Positions 1-8,437 are shown, counted from the stretch's first letter. The stretch is DNA of 12,869 bases from Zygnema cylindricum (GCA_037447655.1 JBBHKE010002592.1:33711-46579), one strand, 5' to 3'. The notes: generated by a model not told the origin, from the letters alone. Numbers and translations: made by a program.

Positions 1-2
1 CT

Positions 3-187
3 TCTTGGTACAGGCGTACCAGCTATGGGATTTCTTGTTTACTTTTCACAAAGGATTCACTCTACCAGAGTTTTTCTATCATGAGTACTTGTACAACTGA
101 AACTTCAACTAGAAGTAATTTTCCTGTAGTTCGACGAATTTTTGAAGTCTACCCTAAAATCAGTGCTCAAATGGTTGAGGTTGAGTA
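3..187 (+). other. Open frame with GTAAGT donor; possible upstream exon
   Basis: One frame is open from the window edge to 187 and contains an ATG at 81 (MSTCTTETSTRSNF...). A consensus 5' splice site GTAAGT lies at 185-190, just before the in-frame stop. It could be the upstream exon of the transporter gene, but an exon ending at 184 leaves two bases of a codon, whereas the exon starting at 330 needs one, so the two do not join in frame. An unseen exon between them (AG sites at 205-206, 270-271 and 283-284) could repair this. No family motif is recognisable. Confidence 0.25.
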
Positions 188-329
188 AGTCCACTACGAG
201 TTACAGTGCTTAAACTGGGGAGTGTTGTGTTTCATAACAACTGCATTACACCCTTTTGGTGACTTATGTAGACGACACATGTAGCGATAACGAATGTCCT
301 GGCCGTACGAATGTTATGGTTTGTCGTAG

Positions 330-1454
330 GAGATCAAGGAGAAATTATGCAATTAAAAAAATATGGTCAAATTCGTGACATTGAGCATCACCTGAATGAG
401 TTGGAGTTGGTAAACTCGTGACTAAAATCCCATCTGAAGTTTTTAAGCAGCTTGATGTCCTTTTAATGAAGATCAACTTCAAAGTCAACATGTTCATGAG
501 TACTATCTTTTTGAGACCATCTCACTTAGGAAACACTTTTCATTTGTTCTTTAGGGTATCGACCATGCGGACATGGTTCTTCCAAAAGTGGAGCAGGCAA
601 TGCATGAAAAAGATTTTTTTTTGCAAATCAACGAGAATTCAGAGGCTACCAAAGCCTCTTTCAAAGCGACCGTGGAGAGCTTGTCGGCAAGAATCAAGTT
701 CGCCAGAAGAAGAATTGGATTTTTAGAAGGGAATGTGAATCAATGGCACACGAAAACCACCAATCAGCGGCTCTATTACATCGTTATTTATACTTTTGTG
801 TCTCTCCCTTTGACCATTCTTCTTGGACGTAAGCCCATTTGAACCTGCCCTTTGATATGCTATTGCGCATGAAGTTATTTCAAATTCTGTAGAGTAGATA
901 GGAACACGTAACATTTTCATCCAAAGTTATAATAATTCGTGCTTTCTTTTCTCGCAGTGTTTGGAGTCAGTGTTGGAGGAGTTCCATGGACATCTGAATC
1001 AGATGCCGATTCGATGGGATTTGCATATCTTTCATCATTATGTGCTTTATAGCCATACCCTTATTGATAATTTTTCTCAGGGAAGAGATATGTCAGGCCA
1101 TCGTTGTCTACCTTAGAATATTTAGAATAACATTCTTAATCCTGGGAGAAGTGCTATGGAACTTACTGTGTAAATCGACGGATAAGCCGCGTCCTTTATT
1201 TTTTCTCAGTATTCGGGATCAGTGTTGGAGGAGTAGGAGTTCCATGGACGTCTGAATCAGATGCCAATCCGATGGGATTTGCATATCTTTCATCATTATG
1301 TGTTTTTATAGCCATACCCTTATTGACAATTTTTCTCAGGGATAAGATATGTCAGGCCGTCGTTGACTGTCTTAGAACATTTAGAATAACATTCATAATC
1401 CTGGAACAAACGCTTTGGAAATTACTGTGTAAATCGGCGGATCGGCCGAATTGA
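330..1454 (+). CDS. CorA/ZntB-like divalent metal transporter, 3' part of a spliced gene
   Basis: Spliced model: exons about 330-409, 555-828 and 1210-1454, with introns 410-554 (GTAAAC...CTTTAG) and 829-1209 (GTAAGC...TCTCAG). Phases agree at both junctions (0, then 1), giving about 198 visible residues ending at TGA 1452-1454. Seen: a charged helical stretch (ATVESLSARIKFARRR), then a first membrane segment (YYIVIYTFVSLPLTILLGLF), a short acidic loop with GGVGVPWTSESD, a second membrane segment (GFAYLSSLCVFIAIPLLTIF), and a basic-ended tail of about 38 residues. The order helix, TN.RLY, PLT...GLFG, GG.P, GF, second TM is that of the C-terminal domain of CorA/ZntB channels, which move Mg2+ or Zn2+ across a membrane as pentamers. 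The conserved Asn of the family G-M/I/V-N motif is Ser here (GIS). The tail is longer than in bacterial ZntB. The N-terminal domain is missing: the start exon lies upstream or is unresolved, and the acceptor at 328-329 has a weak pyrimidine tract. Exon 555-828 and the final exon are well supported; the first one less so. Confidence 0.68.
958..1209 (+). pseudogene. Duplicated, frameshifted copy of the transporter's last exon
   Basis: This 252-bp unit is a tandem copy of the terminal exon at 1210-1454 and has its own acceptor (TTTTCTCGCAG, ending at 957). It would join exon 555-828 in the right phase to give LFGVSVGGVPWTSESD... but one base is missing near 1049 (TGTGCTTTATAG against TGTGTTTTTATAG), so the frame stops about 31 codons in, after the first few residues of the second membrane segment. 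The other frame resumes similarity beyond the deletion (AIPLL.IFLR..ICQA), with roughly a third of residues changed. The copy also lacks the 6-nt GTAGGA-type insertion of the second copy and has no stop at the matching end. It may be dead, or used as an alternative exon that truncates the product. Confidence 0.72.
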
Positions 1455-1546
1455 CGTTTTTTACAGTTTAGTTTGTGTTAAGTTTATTTATTGTTCAGTT
1501 CGCGTCAGTGGTTAAATTCTTGTAACGTTTGTATTTCGATTGAGTG
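1455..1546 (+). other. Probable start of the transporter 3' UTR
   Basis: Ninety-two T-rich bases between the stop codon and the hAT-like insertion. No AATAAA occurs here. The first AATAAA downstream is at 1613-1618, inside the transposon, so the transcript may end within the mobile element. This is inferred from position only. Confidence 0.35.
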
Positions 1547-2029
1547 CATAGTTGTTCAAATCGCGCGATTTTTTCCTTTTTTCCGATTAAAACGTATAAT
1601 TCGTGACTTTTGAATAAATCGGAAAAAAACACGATGTACTTTCTGTTCGGTAAACTGAACGGCTAATTCACGGAAACTGTACGGTATTTTACGATATCTG
1701 TACGGTTTTGTAAGGTAAATGTACGAAAATTTGACGAAAAGATACGTTGCACTTCGTAGTACTTTCTGTCCGATAAATTGGACAGAAATTTTACGGGAAT
1801 GTACGCAATTGTACCAACAATGTACAGAATATTACGAAAAGATACGGAAAATGTACGAAAATGGTACAAACTGCGGTATATGTGAAATTTATTTTTGTTT
1901 ACATGGACGGAATAGTACGGACAAAAATTCATTAACAATTTTTACGATTTTTTCAAAAGGTTCAATGCGTTTGTTACTTATAATTCGTCACGATTAAATC
2001 GTTCGCACTAAAAGCCGTGAACAACTATG
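1547..2029. mobile_element. hAT-like non-autonomous element, copy A (483 bp)
   Basis: Perfect 12-bp terminal inverted repeats CATAGTTGTTCA (1547-1558) and TGAACAACTATG (2018-2029). Flanking octamers ATTGAGTG and ATTGTGTT match at 6 of 8 positions and look like a decayed 8-bp target duplication. The two ends differ beyond the 12 bp: one continues AATCGCGCG, the other CGGCTTTTAGTGCGAACG. Both ends recur in reverse order at 8438-9354, so this is a real family and the two copies lie in opposite orientation. No transposase is encoded. An 8-bp duplication is typical of hAT and P superfamilies; the terminus starting CA favours hAT, though the third base does not fit the usual YARNG. Confidence 0.85.
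1646..1869. repeat. Helically phased TACGR-type motif array in hAT-like copy A
   Basis: TACG-type pentamers occur at 1680, 1690, 1701, (TAAGG) 1711, 1722, (GACGA) 1733 and 1743, and again at 1792, 1802, (TACCA) 1812, (TACAG) 1823, 1833, 1843, 1854 and (TACAA) 1865. Degenerate members at 1646, 1658 and 1669 precede the first run. All steps within the runs from 1680 are 10 or 11 bp. Multiple short internal motifs bound by transposase are known for hAT elements such as maize Ac (AAACGG repeats); the fixed helical spacing here is the unusual part. The function is inferred. Confidence 0.7.
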
Positions 2030-2295
2030 ATTGTGTTAGGTACGGAAACAATTACGTTCGTGTAGGTTGATATCGTACGTCGGTTCATTTAGTGCGCAGA
2101 ATCGTGGTACGATACTTTGGTCCAACGCACGTTTAAGTTCGGCGTACTAATGTTTTATTAGGCGCCCACTTTTGTTTAGGTGCCTAGTGTGCCAAGTAAG
2201 TGTGAGTGGAGTCAGTGTGAAGTTAGTGGAAGAAGTCGTGCAGACTAAGTCTTCTTTTAAGCTCTTATTTAAGTACAAGTTTGAGTCAGGAAATA
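2030..2295. other. No gene seen; flank of hAT-like insertion
   Basis: Mixed-composition sequence with several GTAC and TACG words (for example around 2039, 2074 and 2107) and a short inverted pair TTAGGCGCC / GGTGCCTA near 2158-2188. No open frame with coding character. It may be an older continuation of the transporter 3' UTR or another decayed repeat. Confidence 0.3.
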
Positions 2296-2440
2296 TTTAT
2301 GCGTCTGAAAAGAAGATGCATCAGAGTTAAGTGAGAGTGAGTGTAAGGAAGAAGTAAGTGAGAGAAGTGAGAGTAAGTGTTTGAGTGAGAAGAAGAGATG
2401 TGGGTGAGTAAGAAGAGTGAGAGTGAGAGTTTGTAATGGA
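2296..2440. repeat. GA/GTGAG-rich low-complexity tract
   Basis: Nearly C-free on the plus strand, made of overlapping GTGAGAG, GTAAGT, GAAGAA and GTGAGTG words with no fixed period. It contains many matches to the 5' splice-site core (GTGAGT or GTAAGT), and a shorter similar patch lies at 2193-2235. Minus-strand translation gives Ser/His/Leu-rich low-complexity peptide, not a credible protein. Confidence 0.6.
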
Positions 2441-2709
2441 AAAGCCTTTGGCTAAATAAAAGTATATTTGGTCGATGCACTTTGTTGTAAGATTGTGAGA
2501 CTGGTTTTTGTTAAGTTTCCGATGTGCATATAAGTCTGTCCGGTTTGGTTTGAGTGCAACGATCCTGTTTCTTTATCAATTGCAATGAAGAGGTAATTAA
2601 TGACAGGTTCTTTTAAGCATTGCGTATCCCTCTTTGAAGATTTATTTTGAACAACGTTCTCAGGAATCTTTGTTGATGTATTTATACCTGTGCGCCCATA
2701 GCATTTATT

Positions 2710-2785
2710 GGTTTTTAGCACCTTTATTGATTTTTAGCGACTTTATAGGTTTTTAGCGACTTTATAGGTTTTTAGCGAGTTTTTG
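2710..2785. repeat. 19-bp tandem repeat, four copies
   Basis: Units at 2710-2728, 2729-2747, 2748-2766 and 2767-2785 follow the consensus GGTTTTTAGCGACTTTATA. Units 2 and 3 differ at one base; units 1 and 4 are more diverged. Confidence 0.85.
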
Positions 2786-3398
2786 TTTTGCCCACATAGA
2801 AGGGAACCGTGAAGCCTTTGATTATAAGCTTTTTAGCTTTTTTTTTATTTATTTAACTTTGTTATATAATCGCTGTCAAAGTCAACTAATTTAATAGCAT
2901 ATAAAAAATAAGGTAAATAGAAGAAGGAAAAAATCATCATTAAACATAAGCTATGACATGCAATATCATGTATATCAGATATACATGTATATTTATCTTA
3001 CTCTTTTTAATCAATTTTGTTTAATGGATTGAAAATCATGAGCTGAATGTTATAATGAGGGGGAGAAAGATCTTGTGAGTTAAGTGGCTTAGAGAGTCTA
3101 AAGCTTTAAGGGAGTGTTGGTTTTTGAAAGCTTTAGTCCACTCTGTATTATGTGAGAGGAAACTTCAGGACTTAAGAGTTATTTTGGAATATACGCTTTA
3201 CTATGTATTAGTTTAATTGTGGTAGACATTTAATGTATTTAGTGCGTAGAAAGACTACTAGTCTCATTCGTACGTATTTTGACATTTTTAAGGAATTTCG
3301 TTATTTTTTATAGATTTTTAACCTTTCGTAAAATGCTTTTCATACGGACTAAATGTACAGATATAATGTACGAAAATATTCAAACAAAGGGTTGAACG
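2786..3398. other. AT-rich intergenic stretch, nothing recognisable
   Basis: No open frame with coding character, no tandem repeat and no terminal inverted repeat was found. A short self-complementary ATACATGTAT lies near 2981-2990. Confidence 0.4.
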
Positions 3399-3512
3399 TA
3401 CACCATGAATCGCTATTAGAGTTCTATATATCTTAACTCTATTTTGGGTTCAATGGCCTAACGTCAACAAAAAGTCAAAAACTAACGCTAATTTGTACAC
3501 TTATTGGGTGTA
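3399..3512. mobile_element. Possible short MITE related to the 6648-6850 element
   Basis: The left end TACACCatgAATCgcTATTAGaGTT resembles the terminus of the MITE at 6648-6850, and the right end (AACGCTAAT... GGGTGTA) matches its inverted form in part. Both sides end in TA. The match is broken in the right arm, so this is a decayed copy at best and could be chance. Confidence 0.3.
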
Positions 3513-3905
3513 GCCGCGACGATTGTTGAAGTCTTTAAGAGGCTAATTGGGTTTTCCGCTATCTAACTTTCCCCCTCGATTTGAGAGCAAATTGTACAAT
3601 TCGTACGTTACTTTGGGTGATTTTAAGTACGATCATCATGAAGGCAAATATCTTCAATGTTGTATTGTATCCAAAGAATTGAGGGAGCAACAATGAAATC
3701 CTCAAACTATGATGCTGATTGTAATCTGATGTCAACTATTGTGAAAATTGAAAACACTTCAACGTCGAAATTCCATCCCAATGTTGTCTCAATGTGGTCC
3801 ATATAGTTTTAGGAGTGTACATAGACATGTTAGATACACTTCTTATCTATTCGCTTATCCACCCAATGCCAGCTATGTAAAATACAGAAAATAAATATAT
3901 ATAGC
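3513..3905. other. Intergenic, nothing recognisable
   Basis: Scattered GTAC words (3595, 3605 and 3628). No frame of useful length, no repeats and no RNA-like structure were found by eye. Confidence 0.4.
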
Positions 3906-3976
3906 GATGAGATCAGTTTTATTTCTTTTTCTTTTTAGTTTTTTTTTCTGTTTTCGTTTCTATATAAATATTATAT

Positions 3977-4020
<44 letters not shown>

Positions 4021-4183
4021 CATATATATATACATATATATATACATGTATATACATATATATGCATATATGTATATATATGTATATATATGTATATATA
4101 TGTATATATATATAGAATAAATTATATAGAAAAGAAAACAGAAAAAAAAACTGAAAAGATAAAGAAATAAAACTGATTTCATC
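3906..4183. repeat. 278-bp quasi-palindrome around a TA/TATATG microsatellite
   Basis: The arm 3906-3966 (starting GATGAGATCAGTTTTATTTC) pairs without gaps against 4123-4183; paired coordinates always sum to 8089, with about five mismatches in some 60 positions. The loop, about 3970-4115, is (TA)n passing into TATATG/TATACA units and is itself self-complementary, so nearly the whole unit can fold back. It may be a snap-back MITE whose centre expanded. No clear target duplication was seen. The minus-strand Tyr/Ile-repeat open frames here are low-complexity artefacts. Confidence 0.8.
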
Positions 4184-4974
4184 TCGGGACCGATTGAAAG
4201 GCAATTTATACCCATGGTGGCTCATTCTTCGAGGGATAATAGACCCCAATACTTTTTGAAGGGAAAAATGATTAAAACAAAACAAACAAAAACAAATTTG
4301 GAAGAATAGGGAATTCAATAATAAAAGAGCATATCGATCAGAAAAGCTGGTTTCTTTCAGTCTTTTGTAAAATAAATGACAAATTGCCATGTATTTGACA
4401 AATTTGATTATATGTACAGTAAAAAAAGATAAAATTTAGCTCTCAAACAACAAAAAGCTGCATATAAGTCAAAATGTTTATCCAAAAATCCTATTGAATG
4501 TGAGGCCATGAAAGGCCGAAAAAGACTAATATGACAAAATAGTAGAAAGAGGCCAAAAGAAAAGAAAAGGCCGAGATAGAAAATACAATGGAGAGTAACG
4601 ACAAACAAGGAAACAAGGAGAAGTTTGTCGTTTGAGTGTCTTTTGATTTAGTTAATTTACATGAAGACACAAGAGAGTCTTATAGTGAGACAAAGAAAAA
4701 GGGTAATCGAAATGACTCTAAAAGGTATATCTAATCTAAGGCGTAACTTAGGAAGGTACGACTAGTTACGGTAAAAGGAATCAAAGTTCTCAAAAGAGAT
4801 TCCTACGTACTCTATCAAAGGTATGTACAGTCTAGAACGCTAAACCGTAGTACTTAAACTAGTCGTGTAGCGAGTAGGACTCTAAAGTAGTGTAGAAAAC
4901 CACTAGTGCAAAATGCTTTAATTGTATTTCAACAAATGCAAGCTCAAAAACATTCTAGAATTTTCAGAAGGAAA
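4184..4974. other. Intergenic, no gene or repeat recognised
   Basis: A-rich on the plus strand. A 66-codon minus-strand frame at 4408-4608 is Phe/Leu-rich, as expected from reverse-reading A-rich DNA. The part 4740-4880 holds dispersed TAC, TAG and ACTAGT words without a regular period. Confidence 0.4.
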
Positions 4975-5215
4975 AACTGACATATGAAAATATTTTTAAG
5001 AGTATTTCTTCTCATATTTAAAAAAATACTCATATTTAAAAATGACTGATATTTGAAAAACATATTCATACATAAAAATATACACGAAAATATGTTCATA
5101 TATGTACGCGTACTTGAAAACATACTCAAATTTGAAAATATAATCATGTTTGAAAATATACTCATATTAGAAAATATTCTCATATCTGAAAAAAATCTCA
5201 TTTTTTATCATATAC
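4975..5215. repeat. Degenerate 18-bp minisatellite
   Basis: Five consecutive units start with GAAAA at 5116, 5134, 5152, 5170 and 5188, exactly 18 bp apart, consensus about GAAAATATACTCATATTT. Less regular copies extend left to about 4975. Because 18 is a multiple of three, both strands translate into six-residue periodic peptides (FENILI-like on plus, FSNMSI-like on minus). That periodicity comes from the DNA repeat and is not evidence of a protein. Confidence 0.75.
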
Positions 5216-6160
5216 CTATATTAAAAAATAAAAGTGATGGCTCTTGGTCGAATAAATTTGTTATCGCCGATATATATGAAAAAATATAGTATTACTATAC
5301 CCTTAGTACTTTATGCTATACAGTATTTTATTTTTTCCATTATACAATAAAATATGTATATTAATAATAATAATAGTTTGTCATTCCACTTATCACAATC
5401 CGTACTTAATAAAACAAAAGTACGTAAAAGTACAAAAAAAAATGTAATGAAAATACAGAACCGAATTTTTAGAAGGAAAGTACAACACAATTTCAGACTC
5501 TCAAAAGCAAATGAATAGACTGTAGACAAAAAAATAAAATAAACTGGTGGATTAGTTTTGATGATGCTCTAATGCTTTGAATGATAATTTCTGCTGGTTT
5601 TTTTAACATTTGACATTGATTTCTAGTAATTCATGATTTTCTTCCTAAAATGTTTTTATTTAAGAAATTATGAAGTTAGTTTCAAGAAATGTATGATTTC
5701 TTAAGAAATTTGGACCAGTTATGGCCCTCAATTGGACCATTAGATGGCCATAAGATGGACAGCCATTTGCCATAACTATGGTAGTATTAATTATTCATTA
5801 TATATATAATTATATATATGTGTGTGTAATTTTATATTAAATATGGTATTAATTATTAATATGAAGAAGATATGCCACAAAAAGCACAAAATATGGTCCA
5901 GTGTAAAGAAGAATGTTTGGCAAGAAATGTTATGACCCCAAAATGAGAATAGTTTACATAATGCATTTAATAAAATAGTTTTTATGTAATAATTTTAACA
6001 AAAATAATATATGTAATAGTTTACATGGTGCATTAATGTATGTCACTAGATTTGACCAGTGGATAGCACGAAATTGGTACCTCATTTCCTCTTAAATGTG
6101 AAACAAAACCCCACTGGACTGGTATATATATGAATTGGACCAATGTATGCCCTAAGTTTT
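5216..6160. other. AT-rich, CpG-free intergenic region
   Basis: No gene seen. From 5463 to 6068 there is not one CG dinucleotide. Small structures: an inverted pair AGTTATGGC (5717-5725) / GCCATAACT (5769-5777); a palindrome TTTCTTAAGAAA near 5697-5708; a TA/TG microsatellite around 5798-5827; and a direct repeat AATAGTTTACAT..TGCATT near 5948 and 6014. TTGGACC-type words recur between 5710 and 6420. Confidence 0.55.
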
Positions 6161-6210
6161 ACCAAAATCTGACCAAAATTTGACCAAAATCTGCCCAAAA
6201 TTTGATCAAA
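6161..6210. repeat. 11-bp tandem repeat, about 4.5 copies
   Basis: Units ACCAAAATCTG / ACCAAAATTTG at 6161, 6172, 6183 and 6194, with a partial unit at 6205. Single-base changes alternate between units (CTG, TTG, CTG, TTG), so the array may have grown as a 22-bp dimer. Confidence 0.85.
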
Positions 6211-6647
6211 CCTATAATTGTATGTCTCCAATGAGCGAATAGGTCCCATGATTCTACGATAATTTGTGGATTGGCACTATATAGAAACACCGCACTGAAC
6301 ATAGTCTCCTCCCATGTACAACCCTAAGAACAAATGCTTTGAACCCCAAAAAAAACTTTAAGTGCATTCACCTTAAAAGTAGGTCAAAACTGCAAAATTG
6401 GTCAAATAATGGACCAATGAACGACATTAAATTGAAGAAATTTATGCATCTAAATTGCGTCCAAATTGTATGCTCCTTACCTCAATTAGGGTAATCAAGG
6501 TAACATTATGAGCCCAGATTTTAAACAGGTTCTTTTGGTTCACTTTCGGAACATGGGCCAACGGCTCCCTTTCTCTTTTGCAATAAAAGTATAGGATAGC
6601 TTTCGGTGTTCGTACGGTTTTGTTTTTGTTTTTTCTTTCGGTTGTAC
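6211..6647. other. Intergenic, nothing recognisable
   Basis: AT-rich, with further TTGG(A/T)CAA-like words to about 6420 related to the preceding array. No open frame or structured element was found. Confidence 0.4.
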
Positions 6648-6850
6648 TACACCGCGAATCGTTATTAGTGTTGAGAAATTATTAGTGTAAAGAAAAAATT
6701 AGCGTCATTCATTCTAATTTAGTGCCGGGAGACGCGGCAGATTATGGTCCACGTCCTTAAATAGTGTAGTTTATTCTATTTAAGGTATTAATGTCAAAAT
6801 TTTGGGGTGCCGATATAGAGTTCATAACGCTAATAACGATTCGCGGTGTA
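6648..6850. mobile_element. MITE with 25-bp terminal inverted repeats and TA ends
   Basis: The ends 6648-6672 (TACACCGCGAATCGTTATTA...) and 6826-6850 are inverted complements at 24 of 25 positions. The outermost TA on each side is probably the target duplication, leaving CACCGCGAATCG as the terminus. Length is 203 bp with no coding capacity. TA duplications point to the Tc1/mariner or a related superfamily; a trinucleotide TWA (PIF/Harbinger) duplication is not seen. Confidence 0.8.
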
Positions 6851-7615
6851 GCTTTCCTTTTTACGATTTTATTGTTGTGTAAGATTTGTTCTGCTTTTAG
6901 TCATTAGGGAGTTTGTTCTTTTACCTTTGATGGTCACAACGATTTTTAGTTTTTATCATGTTATGTACCTTGATGGTCTTACCATCGAGTTTTTGAAAAT
7001 TTAAATGTTCTTCTTTGGAACCAAATCTTAGCGAACCAAGATCGTTGACTTCAGATACGACAAGAAAATGCGACTAATCCGCCAAATATATATTTAATCG
7101 AACGGAAAGGATGAGCCCACCGACATTACAAGGGACCATACCGAAACAGATACTTTTCACTCGAAAAGAAACTTTTCGTCGGTGATAAATTCTCTAAGGG
7201 TGAACCTTCATCAGGCGTTCCCAGTAATTGTACGGACACGTTTACTGGCAGTAATACTTGTATCACTTCTCCATCAGGTTGTACGGACGTTAGCAGATTT
7301 TAAATATCTAGCAGCGCTATACGAATGTACAATTTGTACGATCTTGTCATTTCGTTGTACCAAACCGTTTCGAAATCCTTTCCAAAATGAAAATTTGCAT
7401 TTTATCGTTTGCCATTATGTTTTGTACGCAAAGTCCTTTCCACGAAGGGAAAGAGTCGTCATGGAGATATCCTGCAACAAAAAAAAAATAGTCGCTTTCA
7501 AATCCACCCTGTACGAAGGCACGTGGCCTTTGCTAATTGTGAGGTTGTCATCTCTCGTCCGCCGTGGATGATAACTTACTGTTTCCAAGTGGACCAATAG
7601 ACACATCCAGTACCT
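6851..7615. other. Intergenic; one long open frame judged not coding
   Basis: The 129-codon plus-strand frame 7182-7571 has no recognisable domain, and its composition follows the GTAC/TACG-rich DNA. Overlapping frames of 63 and 89 codons occupy the other strand and phase in the same place. TACG words at 7229, 7282, 7319 and 7337 suggest decayed relatives of the phased repeats elsewhere. Confidence 0.35.
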
Positions 7616-7880
7616 GGCAAGTCTCCTCCCGAGGACAGTTGAGGTGACTCGCCAGAAACTGGATAGTAGGGGCGTTTGCGTCAAAAATTCAAAATCGGAC
7701 GGTGGAGGTTTTCGCCAAAAAGCTTGGAGAATCTTAAAGAATCTCCAGTAAACATGTTTTATACATTAAAAAAATATATACAGTACGTCCAGGTACGAAA
7801 ATGAGTTGGACCTGTACAAAAATACACTTTTTCCAGTAATAAACCTCACTTTTCGCCTGATGGAAGTACACCCTCAATGG
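7616..7880. repeat. Degenerate inverted copy of the right-edge repeat family
   Basis: 7831-7876 (CCAGTAATAAACCTCACTTT... ending CACCCTCA) matches the reverse complement of about 11984-12021 (CCAGTAACGAACCACACTTT... CACCCTCA). Upstream, AAAAAAATAT followed by GTAC words, and a CTCCTCCCGAGGA box at 7622-7634, correspond to the reverse complement of 12040-12220 with CTCCTCGCGAGGA. The alignment is by eye, with gaps. This makes three family members in the window, two in direct and one in inverted orientation. Confidence 0.55.
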
Positions 7881-7959
7881 ACCCGGTCTGTAGAGTTTGC
7901 CATACAATTACATAAACGTATTATGAAACTTCACCCTAATATTGTCTCTACACTATACA

Positions 7960-8437
7960 TAGGGATTGATCATGACAGTGACTGTTTTGGTTGCGCACAG
8001 TCACTTACGTCATTTTGTCAAAAATTGTACGTTCGAAGTACATATTGGTACAAATAAAGTACCGTTGTGTACAAATTTGACGGTCAATCGGTTGGACATC
8101 TTTGACTTTCATAATATTGTTTTAACCGCTTAAAACTTTGCCGCGCTTGCGAACGTCGACCGTCATAATAAAGTTAGCAATTCACACGGCCGACGAGCGT
8201 TTACTGTAACAAAACTGCGACGACCACATGTAAATAAAATGGCTGCAGACAGTAACTTTTTGTCGTTATGTGAGCTCCACGGTGAGAGCTCTTAGTCGCA
8301 AAATTGAAATTTAATCATCTAAGTGTTTCATTGAACTTAGACGCAAAGTGAAACGAAACCTATTGAAACTGAAGTACTATAAGTTTCGTACGGATATATT
8401 ATAACGCACGAAACAAAATAAACTTTGATAATAAAAC
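7960..8437 (+). repeat. Foldback left arm, outer part
   Basis: Pairs with 9863-10335 inverted. It ends in AATAAAAC (8430-8437), the first copy of the 8-bp duplication created by the nested hAT-like insertion. The arm continues at 9363-9467 beyond that insertion. Confidence 0.88.

Noticed and set aside
418-726. 102-codon plus-strand frame over the transporter
   Set aside because: It is an out-of-frame reading of intron 410-554 and exon 555-828. The other phase gives the CorA-like protein with consistent splice junctions.
3971-4390. 139-codon minus-strand frame rich in Tyr and Ile
   Set aside because: The repeated part is a direct translation of the TA/TATG microsatellite; the rest has no domain-like character.
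4408-4608. 66-codon Phe/Leu-rich minus frame resembling a membrane protein
   Set aside because: Hydrophobicity comes from reverse translation of A-rich DNA; no conserved residues or context.
5116-5205. CRISPR-like array
   Set aside because: Units are contiguous, with no unique spacers; it is a plain minisatellite, and the DNA is eukaryotic.
7182-7571. 129-codon plus-strand frame
   Set aside because: No motif, frames overlap on both strands, and the composition follows the TACG-rich DNA. No splice context supports it.
7806-8057. 83-codon plus-strand frame
   Set aside because: It crosses the boundary between an old repeat and the foldback terminus, so it cannot be a conserved gene.
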